This document shows, piece after piece, positions 10,916-21,700 of a stretch of 64,000 nt of DNA. Both the position numbers and the translations under genes were made by a program. This stretch comes from Agrocybe praecox (Eukaryota; Basidiomycota; Agaricomycetes; Agaricales; Agrocybaceae), in contig OZ024849.1 in the NCBI GenBank assembly GCA_964017145.1, positions 1,116,001 through 1,180,000 on the forward strand, read 5' to 3'. Below the pieces are notes generated by a model. That model was given only the letters and a program-made list of their open reading frames with translations, did not search any database and was not told where the DNA came from. How positions within the stretch are numbered: position 1 is the stretch's first letter; the number at the start of each line of letters is the position of its first letter.

Positions 10916-12603
10916 ATGGTGATTATGATCACGCCGGAGAGAAACACCCCAATAAGCATCTATCCAGAATACTCTCAAACTTTCCCAGTAATCCTCAGAC
11001 TTAGTCTTACGTATGCCAGTTACACTCTTGTGGTAATTTCATGAAGCGTCCTCCTTGTTCTTCATTAATAAATCGGCTCTATTTTTTCTGCAGGTATATG
11101 ACTATATCTGCACGGTTGAAAAGGAGGTATTCTCTCAATTCTGTCACCTCATTACTCATTTCCTTTTGCTTATACAAATATGTCACGCAGATACGCCACG
11201 TCTGGCCATGCTCTTGGTCGACGGGATTGTTTCTTTTCTATATAAACCGGTACCTTCCCTTTATCGAGCTGATTCTAATCGGTCGTCGTACGTCGTTTGT
11301 CTTGAAAAATGAATTGAACAGCATGGCTTGATCACCAAGATCTTTAATAGGACTTATTTCTCCTACAATATCACAGGGGGTGAGCAGAATTGTGAATGCG
11401 ATTACTACCTGCCGAATTAGGCGCTCAATCATTGTGATCTTCGATTAGGAATGTTTGTGGATATATCCTCTTACCATCTGTACGTATTTTTGGGATGTCT
11501 TTTATTGACTATTGACAGCTTCTTTGGTAGGGTTGCAGACGATAGGCATGATCATATCACTAGGTATGTCAATTTCAACTGAAAGGCGATGAATTCTCAC
11601 ATACTCCAACTTAGTCATCGTGATTCTGAGGACCTATGCGATCTGGAGCTGCTGTCGCTTAATTTTTTGGATTCTAGTGCCTCTTGCAACGGTGCGTCGG
11701 ACTGGCTCGAGTCTGCAGTTCATGGACCTAACATTTAGCGTCTCCAGTTTACCTTTGGTTCTATGCTTTCTTTAACTGCATGGCAGACTGCTGTCGACTA
11801 CCATAGGCTTCGCCACGTAATGGTAGACCACGATCAACCACTACCCAACAACATTCAATGTCAAATATCTGCACTGCCGTTCGACACAGACAGTAACGGC
11901 CTTATACTACTAATTATGTTTTTGGTCGTCTTTCTTTCTGAGGGAGGTACGCTATGCTCGAGATCATCTTCACCCTGGTTGACTTCTGATGAGGAGAGCA
12001 GTAGTCTTTGTCTTGACTATTATCAAAGCGAAGGAACACGGTTTGTTATCTATTCTCAATTGTTTCATTTGACAAGCCTCTATTGACATATCTGAAATCT
12101 TCCCCAGTTTCCCAAATCTCAAATTTATGGATTAATAAATTGTATAACAACGGAATAATCTGTTGTGCTTGTATGCTCAGTAAGAGACCATTTCCTCGCA
12201 TTGTTCACGCACCTTCCTCAACAATCACGCTCCGATCTTTTAGTATTGAGCTTAGCTAATTCGGTGGTGACTTTTGCAGCACCCGTAAGTTAATGCTACC
12301 CTCTCTACATGTTGCCTAGCACTGATTTCATATATTCCAAAGCCGTCATACAAATATTTTCTTCTGAACGTACAACGGGGTCTGCATTCAGTGTTCGCCA
12401 ACAGGGTCATCCTACTCATCCTTGAACATCGACATGTGGTCGGGTCTGAACAAAATGGATATGCGGCTGGTCGTGCAGATCTTTCTGATACATCCATTTA
12501 CCTTGATACCATATCGCTCGCTTCCCGGACCGAACGACCTGAAGCTGATGTTCCAGCCCTGCCCTGGAGAATTACTAGAGCAGACGAAGAATGGATATTT
12601 TGA
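10916..12603 (+). CDS. DUF6533 multi-helix membrane protein, tandem copy 2
   Basis: Paralogue of the gene at 7934 with the same exon plan. A leader exon from ATG 10916 (…SLTYASYTLV) is spliced to VYDYICTVEKE, then IRHVWPCSWSTGLFLFYINRYLPF. A 29-nt exon (11351-11379, LISPTISQG) precedes ECLWIYPLTIW and LQTIGMIISL, then VIVILRTYAIWS..LIFWIL, FTFGSMLSLTAWQTAVDYHR, LPNNIQCQIS, VVFVLTIIKAKEH, SNLWINKLYNNGIICC and LHSVFANRVILLIL. The soluble tail ends in RADEEWIF, close to the QQEWIR end of copy 1. All exon joins I tested keep frame. Without the 29-nt exon an in-frame TAG would interrupt the protein just before ECLWIY, so that exon is well supported. Function is unknown; a plasma- or internal-membrane location is inferred. 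Confidence 0.82.
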
Positions 12604-13189
12604 TTATGGGATGGTTGCCTTTGTTTTATAATCCAAAAAAGTTATAATCAAGCTATCATGTGTAAATGTACAAGGTATATAGCTGTCGAATAAGTAATAA
12701 GACTTGAAGACGAACGGAAGAGGTTTCCTGAAGGCCGACTGTTAACTTATTAAGGCCATCGATCACCGTCGCGTATCAGAGCATCAGTGGTTGTTCGTCC
12801 ATACACCCCAAATCACGACCACTTACAAGTGTATCAGACCTTTCACAGCACCGAAAACAGGACGAGTCAGTGATTCATTAAACATGCCGTTCAAGGATAC
12901 CTCACAGCATTATCCATTAATTACGTACATTTTCCCGAAAACAGCCTGCTCAAACGCTCAATGTTGGACTTCAGCTTCAAAAGCCTCCTTGCTGGGCGGA
13001 CTCCATTTTCCCGTCAAACCTCGGGCGTTTGATGCATTGACGGCTGCAGGGATTCGTGTCCCGGTCATTTTCGATATGTATATCAAATAACGATGCCTGA
13101 TAACAGTGCCCCTTCAGTGCTTTCCCTCTTTACCAATTCAGTTATCACTCTCGACGTTTATCCCGACCTACAACTCTTAAATTCAAGGC
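12604..13189. other. Intergenic region before the LRR-like gene
   Basis: A 100-codon open frame at 12791-13090 has no ATG at its start and no family resemblance. I see no F-box sequence here that could complete the downstream gene. Confidence 0.4.
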
Positions 13190-14919
13190 ATGGGTGAACT
13201 ATACAATCAACTTAGCTTTATCAGTCCGGATTCGCGCATTTTCCAAGATAAATTGAAGTCTTTACAGTGAGTGTGCCGTTGCAGTACATTCAATCTCGTG
13301 CGCACTAACTGTCCTCCAGGGATCCGATACTAGCAGATCGAGTGCGCATTCTTACCATATGGCCCAGCGCCATTCGCGATGCTATACGTACCATCGATCT
13401 CAGACAGGAATCAGAATCGCGAGGCCGGATAGAACGCAGCCAAACCCCGACGACTCCAACGTTCAAACCCAGTAGACACATCCGATATCTTTCTAAGGGG
13501 AGGGAATACGTCGAGGAACTACTGCACGTGAATAGTGGCAGTAAAACATTGCAGGCGCCCACACCGACGAGAAGCTTATTCTCACCTCGGAGCTCTCATG
13601 ACTCGGCACGTTTGTCTCTTCATGAGGACCGCACGCAGCAGATGTTCCAGGAGGCCGTCCGAAGTCTTCGGAACGTGGAGGAGTTTGAGCTGAACTGGTA
13701 CATGGATAAAGGAGCCGAGGACTATGCTTGGAAGTTCCCCTTCTTCGCTGATATTTGGCAAACCATAGGACCCAATCTTCGCAAATTGACGATGGACGTT
13801 CAGCTGTTCAAGATGAATGATATTGTGAAATATTGTCATTCATTGCCAAAGGTTGAAGAACTCTATCTGACTCTGCGAAGCGATTCTTCACCAAACCACA
13901 AAGACTCGCAGCTTGGAGCATCTAATACGAGCGTTCCATATCTGATCAACAAACTCCAACCTACTCTCCGCCATCTTTCTATAAAAACGATAGGACATCA
14001 AGATCTTTCCCTTAATTTCCAGCTCCTCGAGACGTTCCCGCATTTAACCAGTCTATCATTGGTCATGCCGCTTGATATATATCATCTCCAAGATCCTTCT
14101 GGCTTCAAACGATTACTCAACTCCCATCCGCGGATCACCCATCTCTCGGTCAGATATGCAAGATGTTGTCGTGATTTTATCGATGATGGTTTTGGTGCTT
14201 CTTCTGGAAAACATATGATATACAGCGACGTCTCCATTCCCGGCCTGAAATCTCTCGAAGTAGGGCTGCACATGCCTATTCCCCCTGTCGGCAGCATAAA
14301 TCCCTTATACAACAGCATTGCACGCATAGGACCGGATTTTACATCTCTTATATTCAAAGACAGGAACCTGAAGTTGGACGAAATCAGGAGCATGTTGCGC
14401 TTGTTCCCCAGTTATCGTCTGAAGAAGTTGTCGCTGTTTGCAAAATACCTGAGCCCACAGCTTATTGACCTTATTGCGCATACGTGCCCTGCTCTGAACT
14501 CATTATCCCTGGAAGTAGAGACCGTCGTACGATCCGATGTGCTTCCGTCTGATTCTAATGGTCAAGACGATGTGGTGGGTCTCCAATGTGCTGTGCGCTC
14601 GAGCTATTAATACTCACTCATATTTGGACAGGATGGATTTACACAAGCTTTGTTTACATACTCGGTCGACTTGGATAACGACCGATGGCGATACGTTACT
14701 TGGCTGTTATCCGACATATCCATCATGCAATGGCAGTTCAAAGTTGGACACCAGCATAATTGGGCGTGCATGAAAGCAATTGCACAGGTTGTTCCTTCCG
14801 TCAGGAGCTTTGCTGGGAGAGGGCACATGGAAGTTAAAGTGCCATCGAGGCCGGGGATGCAGCAGAGCAGGTTCCTTGAATTGGACCTCGATGAGACACC
14901 TAGGGGTTTTGATATTTGA
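13190..14919 (+). CDS. LRR/F-box-type Agaricomycete protein lacking a visible F-box
   Basis: Three exons (13190-13266, 13320 to about 14571, 14632-14919) give about 538 residues. The body reads like the C-terminal leucine-rich part of the very numerous mushroom F-box proteins: NVEEFELNWYMD, NLRKLTMDV, LPKVEELYLTLRS, LRHLSIKTIG, FPHLTSLSLVM, HPRITHLSV, LKSLEVGLHM, LKKLSLFAKYL and CPALNSLSLEV recur about every 25-60 residues. In that class an N-terminal F-box would recruit Skp1-Cullin ubiquitin ligase and the repeats would pick the substrate. Here the protein starts at MGELYNQLSFISPDSR, and I find no F-box in the 580 bases upstream. Either the first exon is unrecognised or this is an F-box-less relative. 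The donor of intron 2 is ambiguous by one codon (14572 or 14575). Confidence 0.7.
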
Positions 14920-15437
14920 GGTGTGATGAAGCTACGTTGTAATTTACTATATATTTTTTGATTCATACTATATCCTGCGCCGTTTCTCTTTTTTAATCAT
15001 TGATGAATTTTATGTATCAGGACTTAATTATCAACCATTCACATTGTACATTCACATTTTTGTCGCTCACATTTGGAAGACCAATAGAAGACTAAACGAT
15101 ATTAGCTTCGGAAGATCCCGTCGACACTGGCACGACGGCGAGCGTCGCTGGCGCTGACTGTCGGGTATTCTGCACTCTCTCTCTGACTCACGTTACAACG
15201 AATAACAGGCGACGCAAATATGGTCTTTGTACCATTGTGCATACTCAACGCGAGTCAACTCAGGGCCTACAGCACGCCTGTGGGAAAAAGGTGCAACAGA
15301 ATGATGGATATTTCTGCAAGTTCAACGTGCAATCTTTCCGGAAACCATCACAATCATTTATGACGGACTCTCCTTTAATTATTACCTTTTGAACGGTGGC
15401 CCTTAGCATTTTCTGGCAGGGTCAAAAAAACCCCTCC
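14920..15437. other. Intergenic region
   Basis: This stretch includes a 3' UTR, a short GC-rich patch at 15118-15150 (CGACGGCGAGCGTCG, partly palindromic) and the promoter of the next gene. No open frame is worth calling. Confidence 0.4.
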
Positions 15438-16457
15438 ATGTCGAGTCCAACTTCAACTCAATTGCAGTCCAAATACTCCCGTATTTTCCTCCGGGAAAAG
15501 AATTCATGGACGGCAGAATCCAACTTTTCGAAAATCTCATCGTCAGTGGAGCCTGCGAGTACCGGCAGTCCTGGCTTTTCTTATCCACCGAGCGGTAGTT
15601 TACCTTCCCGCGACTCGTCTTTTCCAACCCCCATGGCTTCGCCTCCTCACCCGTACACCCTTGGCGCGACGCGCTCTCCCGTAGAGAGTGAATTTGGAAT
15701 GCAGCAGACTCAAGGAAGGGCACAGCTTACCGTTGGAAAAGAACAAGAACAGCAGAACACAACCGATACAAGTCATTTCACGAACACAGAGAAACCTCCA
15801 GATAGTAGTAGCAACATTGGACATCAGTACCCCCGTACACAAATCGCTCCCACTGAGCTACGGAATAGCGAACCACAGATTCCAACGCCACTATATCGCC
15901 GACCCGTCCTCGTCACCCTCTTATTCCTCCCAGTTCCTCCTCTGTTATCGTTGGTCTACCTTGTAACAGGCCATGCAATATTCCGGGAAACCCACGCCTC
16001 CCCCAACAGTATATTCCAAGCTCCATTCCTCTCATCCATCGAAGCAGGCGCAACTGGTGGGGTAATCCTCTCGTTACCCATCGCTCTCCTGTTATACCTT
16101 CTTCTCTATCCTACGCGACCCGATACAGCCCCAGAAGACTTTTTCGAAGATGACAGTTCGAGTGTGGTCAACCAGGCAAGATGGATACGGTATAGTGGGT
16201 ATGCCGTGTCAGCACTGCTCGCCACATGCATAGGCGGAATCGCTGGTCCACTTGGGGTGACCTGTCTTTCAAGTGGTGCCACGAACTCATTCGTTGGGAG
16301 CAAGAGGTTACTTAGCACAGGAGCCGCAGCCTCCGCCGGTTTCGTTGGAGGTGTGCTTTTGTTCCTGGGGTGCTTATTAATCGGAGTTATAGGTGTTCTG
16401 GCGTGGTCATTATGGATGAGGAAAAGGCGCCCAGACGCGACATTGGATACCTTTTGA
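15438..16457 (+). CDS. Hypothetical four-helix membrane protein, single exon
   Basis: Not recognised. The ATG at 15438 opens an uninterrupted frame of 339 residues; an earlier in-frame GTG is unlikely. The first ~165 residues are polar and disordered (Ser, Pro, Thr, Gln rich). Four hydrophobic segments follow: LVTLLFLPVPPLLSLVYLV, AGATGGVILSLPIALLLYLLL, YAVSALLATCIGGIAGPLGV and AGFVGGVLLFLGCLLIGVIG. The end is short and basic (WMRKRRPD). The segment between helices 2 and 3 is acidic (DFFEDDSS). Small-residue pairs (GG, AG) in the helices suggest close packing. I would expect an endomembrane or plasma-membrane protein whose N-terminal tail may be phosphorylated. Being intron-free is unusual in this window. 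Confidence 0.72.
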   Translation: MSSPTSTQLQSKYSRIFLREKNSWTAESNFSKISSSVEPASTGSPGFSYPPSGSLPSRDSSFPTPMASPPHPYTLGATRSPVESEFGMQQTQGRAQLTVGKEQEQQNTTDTSHFTNTEKPPDSSSNIGHQYPRTQIAPTELRNSEPQIPTPLYRRPVLVTLLFLPVPPLLSLVYLVTGHAIFRETHASPNSIFQAPFLSSIEAGATGGVILSLPIALLLYLLLYPTRPDTAPEDFFEDDSSSVVNQARWIRYSGYAVSALLATCIGGIAGPLGVTCLSSGATNSFVGSKRLLSTGAAASAGFVGGVLLFLGCLLIGVIGVLAWSLWMRKRRPDATLDTF

Positions 16458-17446
16458 TAATCGCAGATTAGAGTGACTACATCGTTCCCTCGACCTCGAC
16501 ATCGACATTAACCGACTCTTCCCTGTTCTCGTAAATCAAGCGTAATAATTCACATCCTTCCTACGCGCTTTTACCCTTCCTCCTTCGATTTCCCTTGATG
16601 TCGCCCGCTACCATTGCCGTACCGACAGCGTGTTCAATATTCTAAAAGAGTCACACCGAACTCCCCGAACATTACGACACATCTACCTTATTCCACCTTA
16701 CGTTCTTTACGCTATATCTCACATCTACCTAGCATACCCTTACCCTTTGTTCTGTTCTATCTAACATTTACACAAAAACGACGGACATCTTGGATATCCT
16801 GTAACTCTTTGACATTTTTTCGCTCAGGTTTATACTTATTCTGTATGTATGTAGATTTCCGTGCTTTTATGTGTTTGTTTTCTTCTTTACTGTTTACTTA
16901 GTGTACTGCATATTCACGGGGCTGTTTTCGCTTCAAATTTGTTTGTTGAACCACCATCCTCATCCATTCTCATTATCTATACGACTATCTATCTTTACTT
17001 ACGGATTGAATAGATGATCAGAAACACTTGCCACCTGCTTATTGCCTATATGTTGCGTAGAAACCGTCTTGAGATGGTTTCCACACGAACTCGTCCCTTT
17101 ATAAACTCGGTACTCAGTCTGTGAGAAACATGTGTGGACTTTGAGTTTCTTTGACAGATGAGAACAATCCTAAGCAGTCGATCACACCGCTTGCCTATGT
17201 TTCGCGTCATTACAGAGGTCATTACTTAAAATGCTAACAAAGGTCTCCTCGTCGTATTTCCGAATGTTGGTGACACTCGCTGGAGGATTCACAGGCGAGT
17301 CAAAGAAAGGCATGGGAAGAAATAAGAGCAGGATAAATAGAATACGAGGCAATACAGATAAAATGTTCTGTCGCTCTAAGACTGTGGATTTATATATAGA
17401 ACATATTGTCTCGCATATCAGAGTGTAGCTGAAAATAAAACCCAAG
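16458..17446. other. Convergent intergenic region (tail-to-tail with Argonaute)
   Basis: About 1 kb between the stop of the + gene and the stop of the - strand Argonaute. It is pyrimidine-rich near 16480-16760, which fits a 3' UTR, and holds no coding signal I can support. Confidence 0.45.
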
Positions 17447-20400
17447 TTAGCTGAACAAGCCTTGAAACAAGAAGAAACAACTAACCCCTTCGCCCCAAGA
17501 TTTCTCAGCCGCGTTGTACACCCGTTTCTTCTCTTCCTCCTTATCATAGCGACTGGACCTACCACCTGCACTCGAAGCTTTTTCGTCTACCAAAAAGTCG
17601 TTCAAATAGCACCTCCCTCTCTCGCACGCCAGATCAGCGTAGTAGGCAGCAGGTATCAAGCTTACAGCCTTCGTGGCGCGGGCATAGAGGTAGCTGGTGT
17701 TATGTGTCCCGACTTGGATTTCATCTGCCGAGAGACCGATTTCGTCATATACGACCGTGTAGTGTGTGGATTTGACAGTCCCTTGGAGACCTGCGTGAGC
17801 CTGCAGGTAGAAGTCGAAATCGAAGCTGTGCCAAAAGAACAGAAGTATGAGATAACGCTGGGGAGCATACCAAAAGAGAGAGAGAACGAAGTACTTACAC
17901 GCCAGTAATGCCTTTGTCAACGACAGTTCCTGGTCGAGTATTTCCGTTCCTGTCTGCGTATTGTGAATTGGTAGGGTATAACCTGAGATCGTATAAGTAA
18001 ATGATGAGTAAGTTATCCAAAATTGGAGAGGAAGGGCCTGTGCATGGATACCTTGCATGATGTCTTTTGCCACAAATGACAATAGACAACTTAGGCCTAT
18101 ATGGCGTCTTCCGATTCTTCGTGCTCAGCTTCTGAAAGGCATTCAAAATCTGGGGAAGCTCTTCTTTGACAACCGTGTCGAATTGTCCCTGCACAATAAA
18201 TTAATCCACTGATCCAACTTTGCTGATATACAGAATGTGGTTCTTGGACTCACTTCAGAAACACCATCGCGATATACCAGGACATTGGAGGGAAGTCCCT
18301 TATTCTTGTTCTCGTATACTTGAAGACGCTCGATCATCATATCCGTCAATTCATCCAACATCTGTGATATAAGTACTACATCAGGATTTGTGGATCAACT
18401 TCGGGATTTCGATGGTAATTTCTCACCTCTTTCTTCGTTTCTTGAATACGCAAGCTAGCGGGAAATTGAACAAAAGAACTATCGACGCTGGCAACAACTG
18501 CTGCGATCGAAGGGGTTCCTTCCCGACTTCCAGGACCGGGATGCGTAACGTCGATCCCAACCATCATGGTAGGCTGCTTAGTTAACCATTGCATGGCTCT
18601 CGCCTCAAGCTGTATAATGAGAGTGAGAAGGTAAATTATAACACACGAGAGAGAGAAGTTGACATACCAAATGATTTATGCCGCCTAACTTCGTGTTTAC
18701 CTTAAGGGCGACATTCGAAAAATATTGGTCCTGCTTTCTTGGATCGTTAAGGGCCTTTTCTAGCTGCATATGAATAGTGTTGAGTCCTAGTTCGACGTCT
18801 CCTATGCGCTATGAAGAGACCAGAAAAAAAATATTAGAAAAACAAAAGAGAGGATTGGCGAAAATACTAACTTTGATGCCTGGATATATGTAGTTGTCTC
18901 TATTCTCGAGGAGGACCAAAATGAAACTGGGCTTCTGCTCTTTGGCATCTGTTAGCGCCTTCTTGAGAACTTCGCGTATAATATTGATTGCATTAAGCCT
19001 CTCGGGGTCGTTATCTTTGGGAGGCAAGTTTGGTGGAGGAAGCAACTTGGGCATCGCAGTAGGCAATGACAGCCCACAAGCGCGAAGCTTGTTTCCAAAC
19101 CCAGTAACAAGTCCCTTCAGTCTTTCATCAGTGGGACCCGCAATCATGTTGCGTCCGTCTCTCACAACCATGACCCACCAGGCTTGTACTGTGGCAGGAC
19201 GATGGAACTTGACTTCCAAGATGTTCCACGATCCGTTTTGGACCTTTGCCTGACCGGCTTTGTATGTTAAACCAGGCGGTCGAAGTTCTCGACCAGGGAT
19301 TACAGCCATGTTGGGGTCGATGGAAATATTGAAACCGACGACTGGAGATTCAACTGGATTGAAGCCCAATGCGGGGAAACCGCGATTGACAATATCGTCA
19401 GCATTGCTCTTTGGCGGATTACATGCGTATCGAATCATTTGAGCAGTTTCTTTGTCGCTGAGTTTAGCGTGATAAGCGTTGCCCTCTTCAATCATGCAGA
19501 GTTCGGCTGGCACAAAGATTGGCTTCTTGTTTGTGCCCAAGTCTACGACTGGGAGATCCGTTGCGTGCTTGAGTTTGAAACGAGGGTACTCTGGAGGTTC
19601 TATTAGAACAATATTTCCAAGTATCGATGCGTATGCACTCACTCTTGGTGAAATACTCAACAGAAACCTTGCCACCAAGTTCTTCGCAGTCAAAAAATGT
19701 GTTTCGAGCAGAGGTGGTCGAAATTGCATTCATTTTTTTCTTATGGCCCAAGTGGAGCGTCCTGACTTTGATGGTTTTGACCATGCTCTTGGGTAAAGTT
19801 GGCATAGCGCCCCTGGAGTTGCGACCGAACTCGAACAACCTATCGGCCAGGTTGCCTGGTTCCACGAATGCACCTGTGCAAGCGTTTCTGATTAAAAATA
19901 ATGACTATTAACCTTTCTAGTTCCAATCAAAGAAAATGGGCCTTCTTACACGTTGACCATAAGCTCCTTGAACGTAACCCTAACTGACGCGTAAAATCCT
20001 TGCATTGCGAAAACACCAACACTGAGACTGTGTTTCTCGAAGGTCTGAGGAAAGAAATAGCGACTCTGTCCTACGCGGACACCTACGCGGCTCGCTTTCT
20101 GCTGCAACACAAGGTTGAGAGCTGAGATCAGAGGAAGCGGGTCATAATCCCTCGAATCTGGTTGACCGTCCATATATCTGCAGGTGAACTTTGAATAACA
20201 GATCATTTCAGCAACATGTGAGTACATACCGTGTCAGTTGACGAGTATCAAGCTCGCGCTCAAATCTGATGGACAATGTGTAGGTGATTGCACCAGGCGC
20301 TGGCTTGGTTTCATTTTCTTCGATAAATTTGATCGGAATGTCTAGGGGTTGGGGTAATTTTTTGGCCGCAACCAGTCTTTGATTATGGTCGTGTGCAATA

Positions 20401-20927
20401 GCCGCGAGGTAGGGACGAAAAGAAGGCGAAAGTTCCAAAAGATTGAAAAGCTGGACTTTGATCCTTTTCAGGCTCGTCGTGGGTGTTATTTCGACGACAT
20501 AGTCATGGATTGGGCCCTGTGGCACCTTGACTGGAAAGAAGTTTGCACGAAGAGTAATTGGCATGCCTTCAGTCCCAAATCCCGGACGCAACGGCCTGTC
20601 TGGCGAAACCTTTACGTCTTTGAACTTGGTGACAAGTTGTTTTACAGAATCATCTGAAAGCCGAGCAGGCAACCGGGCAAGTGCATTTTCCTGAAAGATT
20701 CCTCCAGACCCGCCCCTTCCCCCACGCCCAGCTCCTCCTCCACGACCTCCCCCTCCTCCACGACCTCCCCCATCTCCTCCACGACCTCCCCCATCTCCTC
20801 CACGACCTCCCCCATCTCCTCCACGACCTCCCCCACCTCCTCCACGACCTCCTCCACGACTCAATATATCCGAACCTCCTCGCCCTCGTGCCTGGCCTCT
20901 ACCTCTGTTAATTCCCGGGTTATACAT
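17447..20927 (-). CDS. Argonaute (AGO/QDE-2-like) with RGG-rich N-terminus
   Basis: The slicer of RNA interference: it binds a small guide RNA and cleaves or silences matching transcripts. About ten exons give roughly 980 residues. After ATG 20927 comes an RGG/GDGGG-rich tail of ~75 residues, then the N domain (RANFFPVKVP, DYVVEI), linker (FFPQTF, LSVGVFAMQGFYASVRVTF), PAZ-side residues (FEFGRN…FFDCEE…SVEYF, YPRFKLKHATDLPVVDLG), MID (WNILEVKFHRPATVQAWWVMVV, FILVLLENRDNYIYPGIK) and PIWI (DQYFSNVALKVNTKLGGINHL). The catalytic tetrad looks complete: Asp in GIDVTHPGPG, Glu in ETKKEMLDEL, Asp in VYRDGVSEGQF and His in STHYTVVYDE. The conserved ICGKRHHAR and DRNGNTRPGTVVDKG are present. The C-terminus (GLFS) differs from the usual aromatic-rich end, so the last exon may be slightly off. 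It is probably catalytically active. Confidence 0.92.
20732..20860 (-). repeat. Minisatellite (21-nt unit) coding the Argonaute RGG tail
   Basis: About four to five near-identical copies of a 21-base unit (on the + strand CTCCTCCACGACCTCCCCCA plus T) lie in tandem, flanked by shorter degenerate pieces. On the coding strand each unit adds the heptapeptide GDGGGRG. In-frame copy change would lengthen or shorten the RGG region without breaking the gene. Confidence 0.85.
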
Positions 20928-21700
20928 GGCGGAGATATATGGGGTGATAAATGAAGTGTACGATGGTTTGGGGAAGAACAAGTTGGAGGCTCATATACTC
21001 TGTGTAGTAAATAGGCGCTCAGCGTGGCACCAAAAGCCAACGAGTCAGTGGCACCCCCTCGTGGCGGTCCTCATGGCATTGCGCAGCGGAACCCATGACC
21101 ACGCTAATATTCTACATTCATGGGTACCGGGTCTCTACGGAAAATGAGTCAGAGATTTAGCCGCAAAGCCCAAATATCATTAAAAGTGGGTATGTTCGAG
21201 GTTCCTGAATTGAATTCGCTGCTGGATTTTGCGGTCTTGACCACAATGATAAACTGACCATACGGTGTCGCATCGTAAGCGGGCGGTGCGTGCCAGAATC
21301 GAGCCAGCAGTACACCAGGGCTCATCCATGCGTCAAGTAAGAGTCAAACAGAAATAGGACTAATAAAAACTGAAAGAGAAAGACCGCCGCGACTCCTTGC
21401 GGAGAAAACGACTTGGCACAGTCACATGACAACTCGATATAAATAGATAACCTATTGTTAGCATCTGCAGTTGGACTTGGTGTGGAATTCAGAGTCACAC
21501 ATAATAAAATGAGAAAATGATTTGTATTCTTCATAGAAAAGGATATTGTAGCTTTATAGCGTATGAGAACGGTCTAAGTAAGTTCATGAGAGGAAAGTAG
21601 AATAGAAGAAAAAAGAAAGGATCCAGGGAAGTGATTTTTAATTGAAGTTAGAAAGATTAAGTTGTGTCTTTCGATCCTTCGGAAATGGCCCCAACGTGTT
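20928..21700. other. Intergenic region: Argonaute promoter and paralog A 3' end
   Basis: Both flanking genes are on the minus strand. A TATAAATA at 21438-21445 on the + strand faces no open frame. Nothing else was supported. Confidence 0.4.

Noticed and set aside
7934..12603. G-protein-coupled receptor call for the DUF6533 genes
   Set aside because: Helix number is similar, but the VYDY and LRTYAIW blocks are those of DUF6533, and no receptor motifs are seen.
12791..13090. 100-codon + frame before the LRR-like gene, considered as its missing F-box exon
   Set aside because: There is no ATG at the start, no F-box consensus and no splice site that would join it in frame.
21322..21534. Small minus-strand frame (70 residues) starting MKNTNHFLILLCVTL, signal-peptide-like
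   Set aside because: It is short, has no splice or family support and overlaps a TATA-like sequence; chance is likely.
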